Assembly: GCF_004216475.1 (NCBI RefSeq)
Contig: NZ_CP022303.1
Location: 4,030,001 to 4,094,000, forward strand
DNA from: Thalassococcus sp. S3
Lineage (GTDB): Bacteria; Pseudomonadota; Alphaproteobacteria; Rhodobacterales; Rhodobacteraceae
DNA length: 64,000 bases
Direction of reading: 5' to 3'
The notes under the pieces: generated by a model
What the model was told of the DNA's origin: nothing
Seen by the model: the letters and a program-made list of their open reading frames with translations, nothing else
The model's database searches: none
Shown: positions 42,410 to 51,942 of the stretch, one piece after another
Layout: every line of letters starts with the position of its first letter
Numbering within the stretch: the first letter of the stretch is position 1
Position numbers and translations under genes: made by a program

Positions 42410-43512
42410 GAGAAGGTCTTTCGCGGGTCAAAGGCGTCGCGGATGCCTTCGAAGATGAAGACGAGAAGCGACAGCATGATGGCGAAGGTGAAGAACGCAG
42501 TGAAGGCCAGCCAGGGCGCCTGCAGGTTCTCCTTGGCCTGAAGCGTCAGCTCACCCAGAGAGGGCGCGGAAGACGGCAGGCCGAAGCCGAGGAAGTCGAG
42601 CACGGCAAGCGTGCTGATCGTACCGGTCACGATGAAAGGCAGCATCGTCAGCGTGGCCACCATCGCGTTGGGCAGCATGTGGCGGAACATGATCGTCATG
42701 TTGCCCACGCCGAGTGCCTTGGCGGCCCGGACATATTCGAGGTTTCGGGCGCGCAGGAATTCGGCACGCACCACGCCGACCAGAGCGGTCCATGAAAACA
42801 GAACGAGCAGCCCCACAAGGAGCCAGAAACTTCGTCCAAGGATCGCGAACATGATGATGATGATGTAAAGTGACGGCGTGGCGTTCCAGATCTCGATGAT
42901 CCGCTGGAAGACCAGGTCGAGCCAGCCCCCGAAAAAGCCCTGAATGGCCCCGGCGAAGATGCCGACGATGGTGGCAGCACCCGTCACCATCAGCGTGAAG
43001 AGCACCGACAGGCGGAAGCCGTGGATCACACGCGCCAGCACGTCGCGTTTGGTGTCGTCGGTGCCCAGCCAGTTCTGACCGTTGGGCGGCAGGGGGGCTG
43101 CACCGGGGCGGTCGACGGGCGTGTCGAAGGAATAGGGGATCAGCGGCCAGATCATCCAGCCACGGGTGATCTCCTCGCCCTCGACAATGCCGTCCTGGGC
43201 GTCTTCGAGATAACCTTCGGGATCGTCGAAGCAGAGATCGAGCCCACCGGTCGCGATCAGGCAGCGCACCTCGGGGTCGCGGTAGACGGCCTCGGTCTGG
43301 AAATCGCCACCGAAGGCGGTTTCGGGATAGAAGTTCCAGATCGGCGTGAAGAATTCGTTCTGGTAGCGGATCAGGATGGGTTTGTCGTAGGCCAGAAATT
43401 CGGCAAACAGGGTAAGCCCAAACAGCACGGAAAAGATCCAGAGCGACCAGTAGGCCCGCTTGTTGCGCTTGAAATTGCGCCAGCGACGCTGGTTGAGGGG
43501 GGACAAAGCCAT
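42406..43512 (-). CDS. yejE: ABC transporter permease (YejE-like)
   Basis: Inner-membrane permease of 368 aa. After TM1 (about 22-42) comes the long periplasmic insert characteristic of YejE, with G-G-D-F-Q-T-E-A-V-Y and P-L-I-P-Y-S-F. N-W-L-G-T-D-D-T-K-R-D-V-L-A-R-V-I-H-G-F-R is the conserved entry to the core helices, with the EAA-type loop A-A-K-A-L-G-V-G-N near residue 265. It directly abuts yejB and overlaps yejF by 4 nt. Confidence 0.93.
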   Translation of the reverse strand: MALSPLNQRRWRNFKRNKRAYWSLWIFSVLFGLTLFAEFLAYDKPILIRYQNEFFTPIWNFYPETAFGGDFQTEAVYRDPEVRCLIATGGLDLCFDDPEGYLEDAQDGIVEGEEITRGWMIWPLIPYSFDTPVDRPGAAPLPPNGQNWLGTDDTKRDVLARVIHGFRLSVLFTLMVTGAATIVGIFAGAIQGFFGGWLDLVFQRIIEIWNATPSLYIIIIMFAILGRSFWLLVGLLVLFSWTALVGVVRAEFLRARNLEYVRAAKALGVGNMTIMFRHMLPNAMVATLTMLPFIVTGTISTLAVLDFLGFGLPSSAPSLGELTLQAKENLQAPWLAFTAFFTFAIMLSLLVFIFEGIRDAFDPRKTFS

Positions 43513-44601
43513 CTAGCCCTCCCGCTTTTCGAAGTCGATGCGGGGATCGACAAGGACATACATCAGGTCCGACAGGATCCCCACGACGAGACCGATCAGC
43601 CCGAAGATAAACAGCGTTCCGAACACGATGGGATAGTCCCGCGCGACAGCGGCCTCGAAAGCCAGACGACCAAGCCCGTCGAGCGAAAAGATCGTCTCGA
43701 TGATCAGCGAGCCGGTAAAGAACACACCGATAAAGACCGCCGGAAAACCCGCGATGACGATCAGCATGCCGTTGCGAAAGACATGGCCGTAAAGCACGCG
43801 ACGTTCTGTCAGGCCCTTCGCACGGGCGGTCATCACGTATTGCTTTTTGATCTCGTCGAGAAAGCTGTTCTTGGTCAGCAGCGTCAGCGTGGCAAAGGCC
43901 CCGATGGTCGAGGCGATCACGGGCAGGGTGATGTGCCAGAAATAGTCGGCGATCTTGGCGCCGACACTGAGGTCCTGCCAATTGTCGGAGACAAGTCCGC
44001 GAAGGGGGAAGATCTGGAAATAGGAGCCCCCAGCAAACAGAACCAGAAGCAGGATCGCAAAGAGAAAGCCGGGGATCGCATAGCCCAGAATGATAGCGCC
44101 AGACGTCCAGGTATCGAAGGAGGTCCCGTCGCGGACCGCCTTGCGGATGCCCAGAGGGATCGAGATGAGATAGGCGATCAGCGTGGACCAGAGGCCGAGT
44201 GATATGGACACCGGCATCTTTTCCAGAACAAGGTCGATCACGCTGATCGATCGGAAATAGCTCTCGCCGAAATCGAGCCGCATATAGTTCCAGAGCATAT
44301 TCAGGAAACGCTCGACCGGCGGCTTGTCAAAGCCGAATTCCCGCTCAAGCTGCTCGATGAATTCCGGCGGCAGGCCGCGGGCACCGATGTACTGGTCATT
44401 GGACGCCCCGAAATCCTCGGCCCCTGCATCGTTCTCGCCCCCGGCAAAGCCGCCGAAGACATCGCCCTGCCCCTGGGCCCGCGCAATCGCCTGTTCCACA
44501 GGCCCACCGGGCACGAATTGGGTCAGCGTGAAATTCACCAGCATGATCCCCAGCAGCGTCGGAATGACGAGCAGGAGCCGCCGCAGAATATAGGCGCCCA
44601 T
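43513..44601 (-). CDS. yejB: ABC transporter permease (YejB-like)
   Basis: Inner-membrane permease of 362 aa. It starts [18 protein letters not shown], the standard DppB-type first helix, followed by [15 protein letters not shown] YejB-type periplasmic insert follows, then core helices with [12 protein letters not shown] (EAA loop) near 280. Its stop codon touches the yejE start, and it begins 6 bp after yejA. Confidence 0.93.
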   Translation of the reverse strand: MGAYILRRLLLVIPTLLGIMLVNFTLTQFVPGGPVEQAIARAQGQGDVFGGFAGGENDAGAEDFGASNDQYIGARGLPPEFIEQLEREFGFDKPPVERFLNMLWNYMRLDFGESYFRSISVIDLVLEKMPVSISLGLWSTLIAYLISIPLGIRKAVRDGTSFDTWTSGAIILGYAIPGFLFAILLLVLFAGGSYFQIFPLRGLVSDNWQDLSVGAKIADYFWHITLPVIASTIGAFATLTLLTKNSFLDEIKKQYVMTARAKGLTERRVLYGHVFRNGMLIVIAGFPAVFIGVFFTGSLIIETIFSLDGLGRLAFEAAVARDYPIVFGTLFIFGLIGLVVGILSDLMYVLVDPRIDFEKREG

Positions 44602-44607
44602 TGGGTC

Positions 44608-46527
44608 CTACCTCAGCGCGCCTGCGGTGCGCAGCGCTTCGGCCCGTTCGGCGTCGTACCACCAGAAATCAAGCTGGCCCAGCGCATAGGCCGGCAGAGG
44701 GTCGGGATAGCTGTACTGGTCATAATACGCGACCCAATAGCTGTCATTGTACCAGACCGGGATCATGAAAAACTCATACCGCAGCGCCCGGTCGAGAGCC
44801 TGCAACGCGGCCTGCTCTTGCTCAAGCGTTTCCGCAAAAAGCGCGCGTTCAATGATCGCATCGACAAGTGGACTTGCCAAACCGGCGGGATTGAAGAGCG
44901 AAAACTCCGCCTCTTCTGATCCGAAGCGCTGTTCAAGACCGGCCCCTGCCCCCAGGAAAGCAGCATATTGGTCATAGACCAGATCATAGTCGCGATCCCG
45001 CTCGCGCAACGTGTATTGGGCCGCGTCCACCTTTTCGAGCGTGGCCTGAATGCCCATTGCGCGAACATTATTCATGAAGTTTTCCATGACGGCGCTCAGC
45101 GTGCCCTCGGCCGCGCTGTTGAAGAGGAATGTCACGCGCAAAGGCGTGCCCGCTTCGTTGCGGCGGATGCCGTCGGAGCCCACGGCCCAGCCGGCCTCGT
45201 CCAGAAGCCGCATGGCTTGCCGCAGGTTGCGCCGATCCGTCAAACGCGCCGGGTTCGAGGTATGGGGCACCAAGGCTGGTTCGGTCAGCATTTCCGGCGG
45301 GACGAGATCACCAAGGGATTGCAAAAGCTCCAGCTCCATCCCCTCTGGCGCGCCTTCGGCCATCAGAGGTGTGTCTTGCGTGAAAGACGCACGGTGAGAA
45401 AAGAGGCCGTATTGCAGGGACTCGTTCGTCCATTCAAAGTTGTAAGCCAAGGCGATGGCCTGGCGCACCCGCTTGTCCTGAAACTGCTCCCGCGCTAGGT
45501 TAAAGACAATACCCGTCGGGGTCGGCGGTGTGCCATCGGGGAGTTCCACCTTGGCAACCTGGCCGTTGCTCACCCGCGGGAAATTATAGCCGGTCGCCCA
45601 TTTGCGCGAATCCCCTTCCGAACGGAACGTGTACTCTCCGGCCTTGAACGCCTCAAACGCGGCAGTGTCGTCGGCAAAGTATTCCACCCGGATTCGGTCG
45701 AAATTGTTGCGCCCCACATTGACCGGCAGATCGGCGCCCCAATAGTCAGGGTTGCGTTTATAGACGATGCGCCGGTTCACGTTGACCGTGTCGACCATGT
45801 AAGCGCCGGAGCCCGGCGAGGTCTCCAACCGACTTTCATCAAGGCGGGAGCCTGTCTCATCGTACCATTTTTTGGAAAAGACCGGCACGCCGCCCACCTG
45901 TTCGATCAGCGACCGGCGTGAGATACCTTCGGCGAAGTAAAATTTGATCGTATGATCATCGATCACCTCGGCGTTGGGTACCATGCGGCTGACACCTGCG
46001 GCGTAGGACGGCAATCCCTGTTCGAGGAAGAGATTGTGACTGAAAAGCACGTCATGCGCCGTCACCGGCGTGCCATCGGAAAACCGTGCTTCGGGGCGCA
46101 TGTGAAAGATCACCCAGTCGCGGCTGGGCGGGTATTCCAGACGTTCGGCCAAAAGTCCGTAATATTCGGCATAGACATCCGCGGGTGCCGGCGCGCCGAT
46201 CCCTTCGGACAGAAGGCTTTCATACATGATATTGCTGAGGATCCCGCCCCGGCCCTTGCGGCTGTAAGGGTTCATGGAATCGAAGGTGCCCAAGCGCGCA
46301 AAGCTGATCTCTCCACCCTTGGGCGCATCCGGATTGACGTAGTTGAAATGCGTGAAATCTTCCGCGTATGTCAGATCACCGTAGAAAGAGTAGCCATGCG
46401 AGACGATCACATCGTCTTCGGCCCTTGCCATCGTCGCGGCGAGAAAGGCAACAGAGAGCCAGATCAATGCCAGTTTCAAAACGCTCTGGTGCGCTGTCCG
46501 CACCACCATCGCTCGGGCTTTGGTCAT
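44608..46527 (-). CDS. yejA: Extracellular peptide-binding protein (YejA-like, SBP_bac_5)
   Basis: Periplasmic receptor of 639 aa for the yej importer. It has a signal peptide (about 1-36, F-L-A-A-T-M-A-R-A-E) and a class C binding fold. G-Y-S-F-Y-G-D-L-T-Y lies near the mature start, then N-P-D-A-P-K-G-G-E-I-S and G-T-F-D-S-M-N-P-Y, all standard for YejA. The ATG at 46527 is preferred because AGGAGG lies 9 nt before it; the ATG at 46536 directly touches that site. It is first in the yejABEF operon. Confidence 0.92.
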   Translation of the reverse strand: MTKARAMVVRTAHQSVLKLALIWLSVAFLAATMARAEDDVIVSHGYSFYGDLTYAEDFTHFNYVNPDAPKGGEISFARLGTFDSMNPYSRKGRGGILSNIMYESLLSEGIGAPAPADVYAEYYGLLAERLEYPPSRDWVIFHMRPEARFSDGTPVTAHDVLFSHNLFLEQGLPSYAAGVSRMVPNAEVIDDHTIKFYFAEGISRRSLIEQVGGVPVFSKKWYDETGSRLDESRLETSPGSGAYMVDTVNVNRRIVYKRNPDYWGADLPVNVGRNNFDRIRVEYFADDTAAFEAFKAGEYTFRSEGDSRKWATGYNFPRVSNGQVAKVELPDGTPPTPTGIVFNLAREQFQDKRVRQAIALAYNFEWTNESLQYGLFSHRASFTQDTPLMAEGAPEGMELELLQSLGDLVPPEMLTEPALVPHTSNPARLTDRRNLRQAMRLLDEAGWAVGSDGIRRNEAGTPLRVTFLFNSAAEGTLSAVMENFMNNVRAMGIQATLEKVDAAQYTLRERDRDYDLVYDQYAAFLGAGAGLEQRFGSEEAEFSLFNPAGLASPLVDAIIERALFAETLEQEQAALQALDRALRYEFFMIPVWYNDSYWVAYYDQYSYPDPLPAYALGQLDFWWYDAERAEALRTAGALR

Positions 46528-46663
46528 CCGGCTCATCCTCCTGTCGATTGTCGCATCATGCTTATAGTTGTTGCATTTAAGCTAAAGTGCCATTGCGCCA
46601 ATATTCAAGTTGAGAATATGTGACCAAAGGGTGAAGACAGCGCACGCGATCGGCACCCAAGAA

Positions 46664-46692
46664 AAAAGCCGCTGCAAAATGCAGCGGCTTTT
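46664..46692. terminator. Rho-independent terminator after cycM
   Basis: AAAAGCCGCTGC and GCAGCGGCTTTT form a perfect 12-bp stem with a 5-nt loop. On the minus strand it is followed by a run of T, so it terminates the cytochrome gene ending at 46713. The A/T flanks on both sides would also let it work in the other direction. Confidence 0.92.
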
Positions 46693-46712
46693 CGCATCTT
46701 TTCGCGTGTCCG

Positions 46713-47216
46713 TTAGCCGCCGATGCTGCCGAGATAGGCAATCAGGTTGGCACGGTCTTCGATATCGCGCATGCCGGAGTACCCCATCGACGTGCCCGGT
46801 GCATAGTTGCGCGGGCTTTCAAGGAAACCGCTAAGGTTTTCGGGGGTCCAGGCGCCGTCCATGCCGGCCAGAGTGTCTGAATATCCAAACCCGTCGACCG
46901 ACGCCTTCTCACGACCGACGACACCGTAAAGGTGCGGGCCCGTTCCGTTGGCGCCGTCTTCCAGTTTGTGGCAGGCACTGCACTGACGGAACAGGCGTGC
47001 ACCACGATCCGCCTCGGCCGAGGCCAGCAGCACCTCGAAATCGACCTCTTCGACTTCCTCGGCAACCTCTTCGGTGCCGGTTTCAATCACATAGGCCTGC
47101 TCGCCATGCCCTCCCACGTGGTAGAGTTCTTCGGCGGCCCACTGGCCCAGCAAAAACACCAAGAGCGCGCCGCATAGTCCACCAGCGACCTTGGTGAAAG
47201 TCATCGTATCTAGCAT
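46713..47216 (-). CDS. cycM: Membrane-anchored cytochrome c (CycM/c552 type)
   Basis: Single-heme cytochrome c of 167 aa that shuttles electrons between the bc1 complex and terminal oxidase. An uncleaved N-terminal helix (about 7-33, F-T-K-V-A-G-G-L-C-G-A-L-L-V-F-L-L-G) anchors it. An acidic Glu/Val linker (about 48-62) connects to the heme domain with C-S-A-C-H at 79-83 and the axial Met in G-T-S-M-G-Y-S-G-M. The architecture matches Paracoccus c552 and Rhodobacter cy. The start at 47216 is inferred from protein architecture; there is no strong ribosome site. It is divergent from pheA. Confidence 0.88.
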   Translation of the reverse strand: MLDTMTFTKVAGGLCGALLVFLLGQWAAEELYHVGGHGEQAYVIETGTEEVAEEVEEVDFEVLLASAEADRGARLFRQCSACHKLEDGANGTGPHLYGVVGREKASVDGFGYSDTLAGMDGAWTPENLSGFLESPRNYAPGTSMGYSGMRDIEDRANLIAYLGSIGG

Positions 47217-47332
47217 GAAAGGCTCGTTTATCTCGACTCGTTGCGCGGCTATGTATTGCTTCCCCTTGGTTGAGGCAAGGTATAGACACCGCGACCAAAC
47301 GCCCGACTTCGGATAACAAGAACGAGAGACAG

Positions 47333-48166
47333 ATGACGAACCGGATCGCATTCCAGGGAGAGCCTGGAGCCTACAGCCACGAGGCGTGCCGCAAAGCCCG
47401 TCCCGATATGGAGGCGCTCCCCTGCCGCACGTTCGAGGATGTGATCGAGGCGGTCCGGGCCGGCTCTGCGGATCTGGCCATGTTGCCCGTGGAAAATTCC
47501 ACATACGGCCGCGTGGCGGACATTCATTCGATGCTTCCCCAATCCGGCCTGCATATCATTGAAGAGGCGTTCGTCCGGGTGCACATCAACCTTCTTGCCT
47601 TGCCCGGCACCAAGCTGGAAGTCATTGAACGCGCGATGAGCCACACCATGCTTCTTGGTCAGTGCCGGGCGTTCCTTGCCAAGCATGGAATTCACAGGGT
47701 GACCGGCGCGGATACCGCAGGGTCGGCGCGCCAGGTCGCCAACATGGCGGAACCGCAAACAGCCGCATTGGCCAGCGAACTGGCCGGGGAAATCTACGGC
47801 CTCGACGTGTTGGCCCATCATATAGAGGATCAGGGCAACAACACGACGCGCTTTCTGATCATGTCGCGTGAGGCCGATCTGTCACGCAGGGGGACACACG
47901 GCATGATGACCAGCTTCGTGTTTCAGGTGCGCAACATTCCTGCCGCGCTTTACAAGGCGATGGGTGGCTTTGCGACCAACGGGATCAACATGACCAAGCT
48001 GGAAAGCTACATGGTGGGCGGATCCTTCACCGCCACGCAGTTCTACGCCGACATCGAGGGGCACCCCGATGATCCACCGGTGCAGCGCGCGCTGGATGAG
48101 TTGGGTTACTTCACAACGAACGTTGAAATCCTTGGCGTCTACCCAGCCCATGCCGAACGGTACTGA
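47333..48166 (+). CDS. pheA: Prephenate dehydratase
   Basis: Monofunctional prephenate dehydratase of 277 aa that converts prephenate to phenylpyruvate in phenylalanine synthesis. The PDT domain opens I-A-F-Q-G-E-P-G-A-Y-S-H and has L-P-V-E-N-S-T-Y-G-R-V and N-N-T-T-R-F-L (the conserved TRF). The ACT regulatory domain (about 195-270) includes the phenylalanine-binding G-G-F-A-T-N-G-I-N-M-T-K-L-E-S-Y. No chorismate mutase domain is fused. GAGAGACAG precedes the ATG. Confidence 0.95.
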   Translation: MTNRIAFQGEPGAYSHEACRKARPDMEALPCRTFEDVIEAVRAGSADLAMLPVENSTYGRVADIHSMLPQSGLHIIEEAFVRVHINLLALPGTKLEVIERAMSHTMLLGQCRAFLAKHGIHRVTGADTAGSARQVANMAEPQTAALASELAGEIYGLDVLAHHIEDQGNNTTRFLIMSREADLSRRGTHGMMTSFVFQVRNIPAALYKAMGGFATNGINMTKLESYMVGGSFTATQFYADIEGHPDDPPVQRALDELGYFTTNVEILGVYPAHAERY

Positions 48167-48258
48167 CGGGACCTCAACAAGCCCGGTGCCGCGGTTCGAC
48201 TGACATGTGACGCAACAGTCCAAGCGCGACACATGCCTTCATGGGCGCAGGCAGAGCC

Positions 48259-48726
48259 TCACGCCGATCTTGCGTAACGGTCTTCCATATCCTTCGCATA
48301 GTCGGCGACACGCAACTTGAAGCGCTTGGTCAGGTTTGTCTTGGCCAGTTTGAGGGATTGGATCAGCAAGCGGGCCGGCAAGGTGCGGGGCTTCATCTCG
48401 AAACTGACGGAAAGACGCGTCCGGCGCGGCGACAACGCAACGAGTTCAAGCTCGCAATACCCCGAAAGCCCCGCGCTTTCCGTCTCAAACACCATTTCGT
48501 TGGGCTCGTCATATGTCACAAGCTCGATCTGGGCCTCACGTTCCTTGCCTCGCAGCTCGAACTTGGCATCCCATGTCATTCCCGCCTGCGGTTCCGGCTT
48601 GTCGACCACGCGATGCACTTCCGCGCCCCGTCGAATGGCCGAACGCTCAAAGGCTTCGAATTCCGAGAGCTGTGACCACACGTAGTCGACTGGGGCCTCA
48701 ATGTCTTCCTTGCTTGTGAATTTCAT
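48259..48726 (-). CDS. SRPBCC (START-like) family protein
   Basis: Small protein of 155 aa with the helix-grip fold. It starts M-K-F-T-S-K-E-D-I-E-A-P-V-D-Y-V-W, the usual opening of CoxG/polyketide-cyclase-like SRPBCC proteins, and carries the central beta pattern T-W-D-A-K-F-E-L and R-T-R-L-S-V-S-F-E. The family binds hydrophobic ligands or lipids, and the role here is unknown. It lies convergent with pheA and upstream of nothing obvious; nudC follows on the same strand with its end 41 bp away. Confidence 0.8.
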   Translation of the reverse strand: MKFTSKEDIEAPVDYVWSQLSEFEAFERSAIRRGAEVHRVVDKPEPQAGMTWDAKFELRGKEREAQIELVTYDEPNEMVFETESAGLSGYCELELVALSPRRTRLSVSFEMKPRTLPARLLIQSLKLAKTNLTKRFKLRVADYAKDMEDRYARSA

Positions 48727-48767
48727 GGACGCCTGCTTGGTGCTTTTGTTGTTCGGGAACTGTCGCG

Positions 48768-49802
48768 TTAATCAAGTGTATCTGCAAGCCAGTTCTGCAA
48801 CAGAAAATGAGCGATTGCCCCCTTCCGCGCTGGTTTGAGCACGGGATGCTGGCCCGCAAAGGCCTCCATCATTTCATCGCGGCTGACCCACATCGCATCC
48901 TCGATTTCAACGGGGTCGATGGTGATTTCACGGTCCAGCGCCTCGCCCGCACACCCAAACATCAAAGATGACGGGAAGGGCCAGGGTTGACTTGCGAGAT
49001 ACCGCACCGCGCCGACCGGCACGCCAGCCTCCTCCAGGACCTCGCGGCGAACCGCAGCCTCAAGGGTCTCTCCGGGTTCGACAAAACCGGCAAGCAGCGA
49101 ATACATCCCGTCCGGCCAACCAGGGGACCGCCCCATGAGAACGGAATGCCCGTGCGTGATCAGCATGATGACGACAGGGTCGGTGCGGGGAAAATGATGC
49201 GCTCCGCAATCTGGACATGTTCTTTGCCAACCGCCTTGGCTCATCTCGCTTGCAGCCCCGCACCGGGCGCAAAACCGGTGTGTCTGATGCCAGCCCAGGA
49301 CAGCTTTGGCGGTCACGGCCAGTTCGGCATCGCGTGGCCCCAGATGGGTCATGATCCGGCGCAGCTCGGCAAACACGTAGTCGTCGGGCATGTCCGGATG
49401 ACTTTGCAGGCTGGGGTCGAGAAAAAGGCCCAACGCTTCGGCATCAACGAATTCCGGTTCCCAGGCCGAAAAATCACGGGCAAAAATCGGAACGCCATCT
49501 TCCTCGATCCCCAAGAGGATCGGCGCGCCCGTCTCTCCGACATCCTTCAGGATCACCGGATGGTTCAGCGGCAAAACGGCAAGACGATCAGCTCTTTCGC
49601 CGAAAACCAGGGGTTTGCCGCGCCACAAAAGCACGCAGCCAGCCTGGGGATGCGCCAACAGCGACGCGAGCTCTTCGGGCTTGTTCCTGAGATCCGACGC
49701 ACGGTTCAGTCCCGATCCCCCGAAGGTTACGGTTTCAGCATGTTTCAACGCTGTGCCCTCGTTCTGCGACCGGTCTATTCCGACCATGTCCGGTTTTGAC
49801 AT
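48768..49802 (-). CDS. nudC: NAD(H)/dpCoA-RNA decapping pyrophosphatase NudC
   Basis: Nudix hydrolase of 344 aa that cleaves NADH to NMNH and AMP and removes NAD caps from RNA. The zinc site is C-A-R-C (about 180) with C-P-D-C. The Nudix box spans G-F-V-E-P-G-E-T-L-E-A-A-V-R-R-E and E-E-A-G-V, and the hallmark S-Q-P-W-P-F-P-S-S-L-M follows. Several starts are possible: the ATG at 49802, a following ATG, or a TTG about 18 codons further in (L-K-H-A-E-T-V-T-F) behind GAGG. It is divergent from the nucleotidase gene. Confidence 0.93.
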   Translation of the reverse strand: MSKPDMVGIDRSQNEGTALKHAETVTFGGSGLNRASDLRNKPEELASLLAHPQAGCVLLWRGKPLVFGERADRLAVLPLNHPVILKDVGETGAPILLGIEEDGVPIFARDFSAWEPEFVDAEALGLFLDPSLQSHPDMPDDYVFAELRRIMTHLGPRDAELAVTAKAVLGWHQTHRFCARCGAASEMSQGGWQRTCPDCGAHHFPRTDPVVIMLITHGHSVLMGRSPGWPDGMYSLLAGFVEPGETLEAAVRREVLEEAGVPVGAVRYLASQPWPFPSSLMFGCAGEALDREITIDPVEIEDAMWVSRDEMMEAFAGQHPVLKPARKGAIAHFLLQNWLADTLD

Positions 49803-49999
49803 AGCCTTGCCATGGACCTGTCCGGCAGACAATCACAATTCGCTGATGCGAAGGCGCGTCACTCTTGATAAAATCGGATGCGCGATCCGGCCTGTGTTCA
49901 GATGCGTTTTCTGGACTTTCAAGATCTTGCGGATCCAAGCGACGCGAACGGAGGTCAAAGGCTGAGACGCATCCCACGCAATGCCGGATTAGGCGCGTC

Positions 50000-51838
50000 A
50001 TGACCGGGCAGCCGGAGCATGCGGGTTTGCGGATCCTCGCGACATCTGACCTTCATATGCATCTGCTGGGTTTTGACTATTACACAGATCGCCCCCGCCA
50101 AGATATCGGCCTGACCCGTGTCGCAACGCTGATTGCCCAAGCGCGCGGTGAAGCGGCGTCAGAGGGGCGCGCTGTCATCCTGTGTGACAATGGTGACAGC
50201 CTGCAAGGCACACCGATGGGCGACAGGGCGATACGGACCGGTCCGCCGCACCCCTTTGCAGAAGCGCTCGACCTTCTGAAGTATGATGTCATCGGCTTGG
50301 GCAATCACGATTTCGACTTCGGCCTTGACGCATTGCATGGTGTTCTGAGGCAGGTGGGCTGTCCGATCGTCAGCAGTAGCGTCGAGCTTGGCCCGGCGGT
50401 GGCCCGATTGCCCATCCTGCCCTGCACGGTTCTGGAGCGGCACCTGACGCTTGCGGATCAGAGGCAAACCCTACGGATCGGGGTCTTTTCCGTCCTGCCG
50501 GCACAAACCGCGATGTGGAACGCGCATCATTTGACCGGCCGTCTTTCGATCATTGACATGCAGCAAGCCGCGCAAAAGGCGATCACGACGCTGAAGAAGC
50601 GGCGCAGTGATCTCATCATCTGCCTCGGTCACACCGGGATCGGGCACGAGCACGAGATGGCAAGCAGCGAAAACGCGCTCCAGCAGCTCGCCGCGCTCAA
50701 GGATATCGACGCGTTGATCGGAGGACACACGCATCTCGCCTTCCCGGCCTCCACGGCAGAACCCGGCATACTGCACGAGACACCAACCGTGATGCCCGGA
50801 TATGCGGGCTCTCATCTGGGGGTGATTGATCTCGAGCTCTGCAGACCAGAGCAGAGCGGATGGCAGGTCAAAACCCACAAGGCAATGCTGCGCCTGGTCG
50901 GGACCGACACACCCGAAGATACGGCGCTGACAACGCGTCTCGCAGAACCTCACGCCGCAACGCGTAAGCATCTGGACCGCCCGGTGGGGCACAGCACCTT
51001 GCCGCTCAACAGTTTTTTCAGCTTCCTGCTGCCCGATACCCTTCTCAACCTTGTTGCAGACGCTCAAATCCGGGCCGTCCGGCGCCTTTACCCCGATCTC
51101 GGCGATCTGCCGGTTCTGTCTGCGGCTTCGCCCGAAAAGTTTGGCGCGCGATCGGGCCCCAACGCCTATGCCAATGTACCTGCGGGACCGCTACGCTGGC
51201 GCAATGTAGCAGACATTTACACGTTTCCGGACACGTTGCGCGCTGTCCAGATGACTGGCGCCCAAGTGATCGATTGGCTGGAAATGGCCGCAACCGTCTT
51301 TCGCCAGATCAAACCCGGTCAGACCGATCAACCTCTCCTCGACAAGCATGTGCCCGGACATCTCTTTGATGTGATCCACGGCCTGCAATATGTCATCGAT
51401 CCCAGCCAACCGCCAAGGTTTGACAGCAACGGCACCTTGATCGACGGCGACGCCCATCGCATCAGCCACGTTCTGCTGCGAGGGCAACCGCTGGACCCTC
51501 AACAGCCGGTGATCGTCGCGGTAAAAAATTACCGTGCGAATGGCGGCGGCCATGCCGCGGCGCTGGCAGAGGCTCGAATGCTGCCGATCCGGCCCGTGCT
51601 GATCCAGGATCTGATCGCCCAATACATTCGCGATCCCACCAAGAGGATCAGGCGACCTGACCCGACCTGGACCTTCAAAGCACTTCGCGACACCACCGTA
51701 ACCGTTGAAACCAGTCCGGCAGCCATCGAATACATCACCCATCCCCTAACGGCAGACGGATTGACGGAGGCTGGGTTTCTGAAAGTGTCGATGCCCCTTT
51801 CTTCCGACTTGCTTGCGAATCCACAGATGCAGGCCTAA
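50000..51838 (+). CDS. cpdB: 2',3'-cyclic-nucleotide phosphodiesterase/3'-nucleotidase-like (CpdB family)
   Basis: Calcineurin-like metallophosphoesterase plus 5'-nucleotidase C-terminal domain, 612 aa. Metal motifs are A-T-S-D-L-H-M-H (about 14-21), D-N-G-D-S-L-Q-G (about 63) and G-N-H-D-F-D-F-G (about 100), with G-H-T-G-I-G-H and G-G-H-T-H further on. The C-terminal half binds the nucleotide (G-P-N-A-Y near residue 375 and Y-R-A-N-G-G-G-H near 510). No signal peptide is visible from this start or in the longer open frame, which is odd because CpdB enzymes are normally periplasmic. Confidence 0.88.
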   Translation: MTGQPEHAGLRILATSDLHMHLLGFDYYTDRPRQDIGLTRVATLIAQARGEAASEGRAVILCDNGDSLQGTPMGDRAIRTGPPHPFAEALDLLKYDVIGLGNHDFDFGLDALHGVLRQVGCPIVSSSVELGPAVARLPILPCTVLERHLTLADQRQTLRIGVFSVLPAQTAMWNAHHLTGRLSIIDMQQAAQKAITTLKKRRSDLIICLGHTGIGHEHEMASSENALQQLAALKDIDALIGGHTHLAFPASTAEPGILHETPTVMPGYAGSHLGVIDLELCRPEQSGWQVKTHKAMLRLVGTDTPEDTALTTRLAEPHAATRKHLDRPVGHSTLPLNSFFSFLLPDTLLNLVADAQIRAVRRLYPDLGDLPVLSAASPEKFGARSGPNAYANVPAGPLRWRNVADIYTFPDTLRAVQMTGAQVIDWLEMAATVFRQIKPGQTDQPLLDKHVPGHLFDVIHGLQYVIDPSQPPRFDSNGTLIDGDAHRISHVLLRGQPLDPQQPVIVAVKNYRANGGGHAAALAEARMLPIRPVLIQDLIAQYIRDPTKRIRRPDPTWTFKALRDTTVTVETSPAAIEYITHPLTADGLTEAGFLKVSMPLSSDLLANPQMQA

Positions 51839-51848
51839 ATATCAAGTC

Positions 51849-51942
51849 GAGAGGTTGGCGCGGGCGAGCGCCTCGCCAACCCGGTCAGGTCCGGAAGGAA
51901 GCAGCCGTAACGAGCCCCGCTTGGGTCGTTGTCCAGCCTCTC
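51849..51942 (+). ncRNA. ffs: Small SRP RNA (4.5S-type)
   Basis: The stretch carries the universal SRP core GGTCAGGTCCGGAAGGAAGC at 51883-51902 with AGCAGCC following. The ends GAGAGGTTGG and CCAGCCTCTC are complementary, closing the long hairpin of a bacterial SRP RNA about 94 nt long. It binds Ffh for co-translational targeting of membrane proteins. It starts 10 bp after the nucleotidase stop and its 3' end meets the stop codon of the convergent hydrolase gene. Confidence 0.95.

Noticed and set aside
42551..43981. A 476-codon minus-strand open frame overlapping yejE and yejB
   Set aside because: It is an out-of-frame shadow of two well-supported permease genes; the product is Arg/Pro-rich with no domain pattern.
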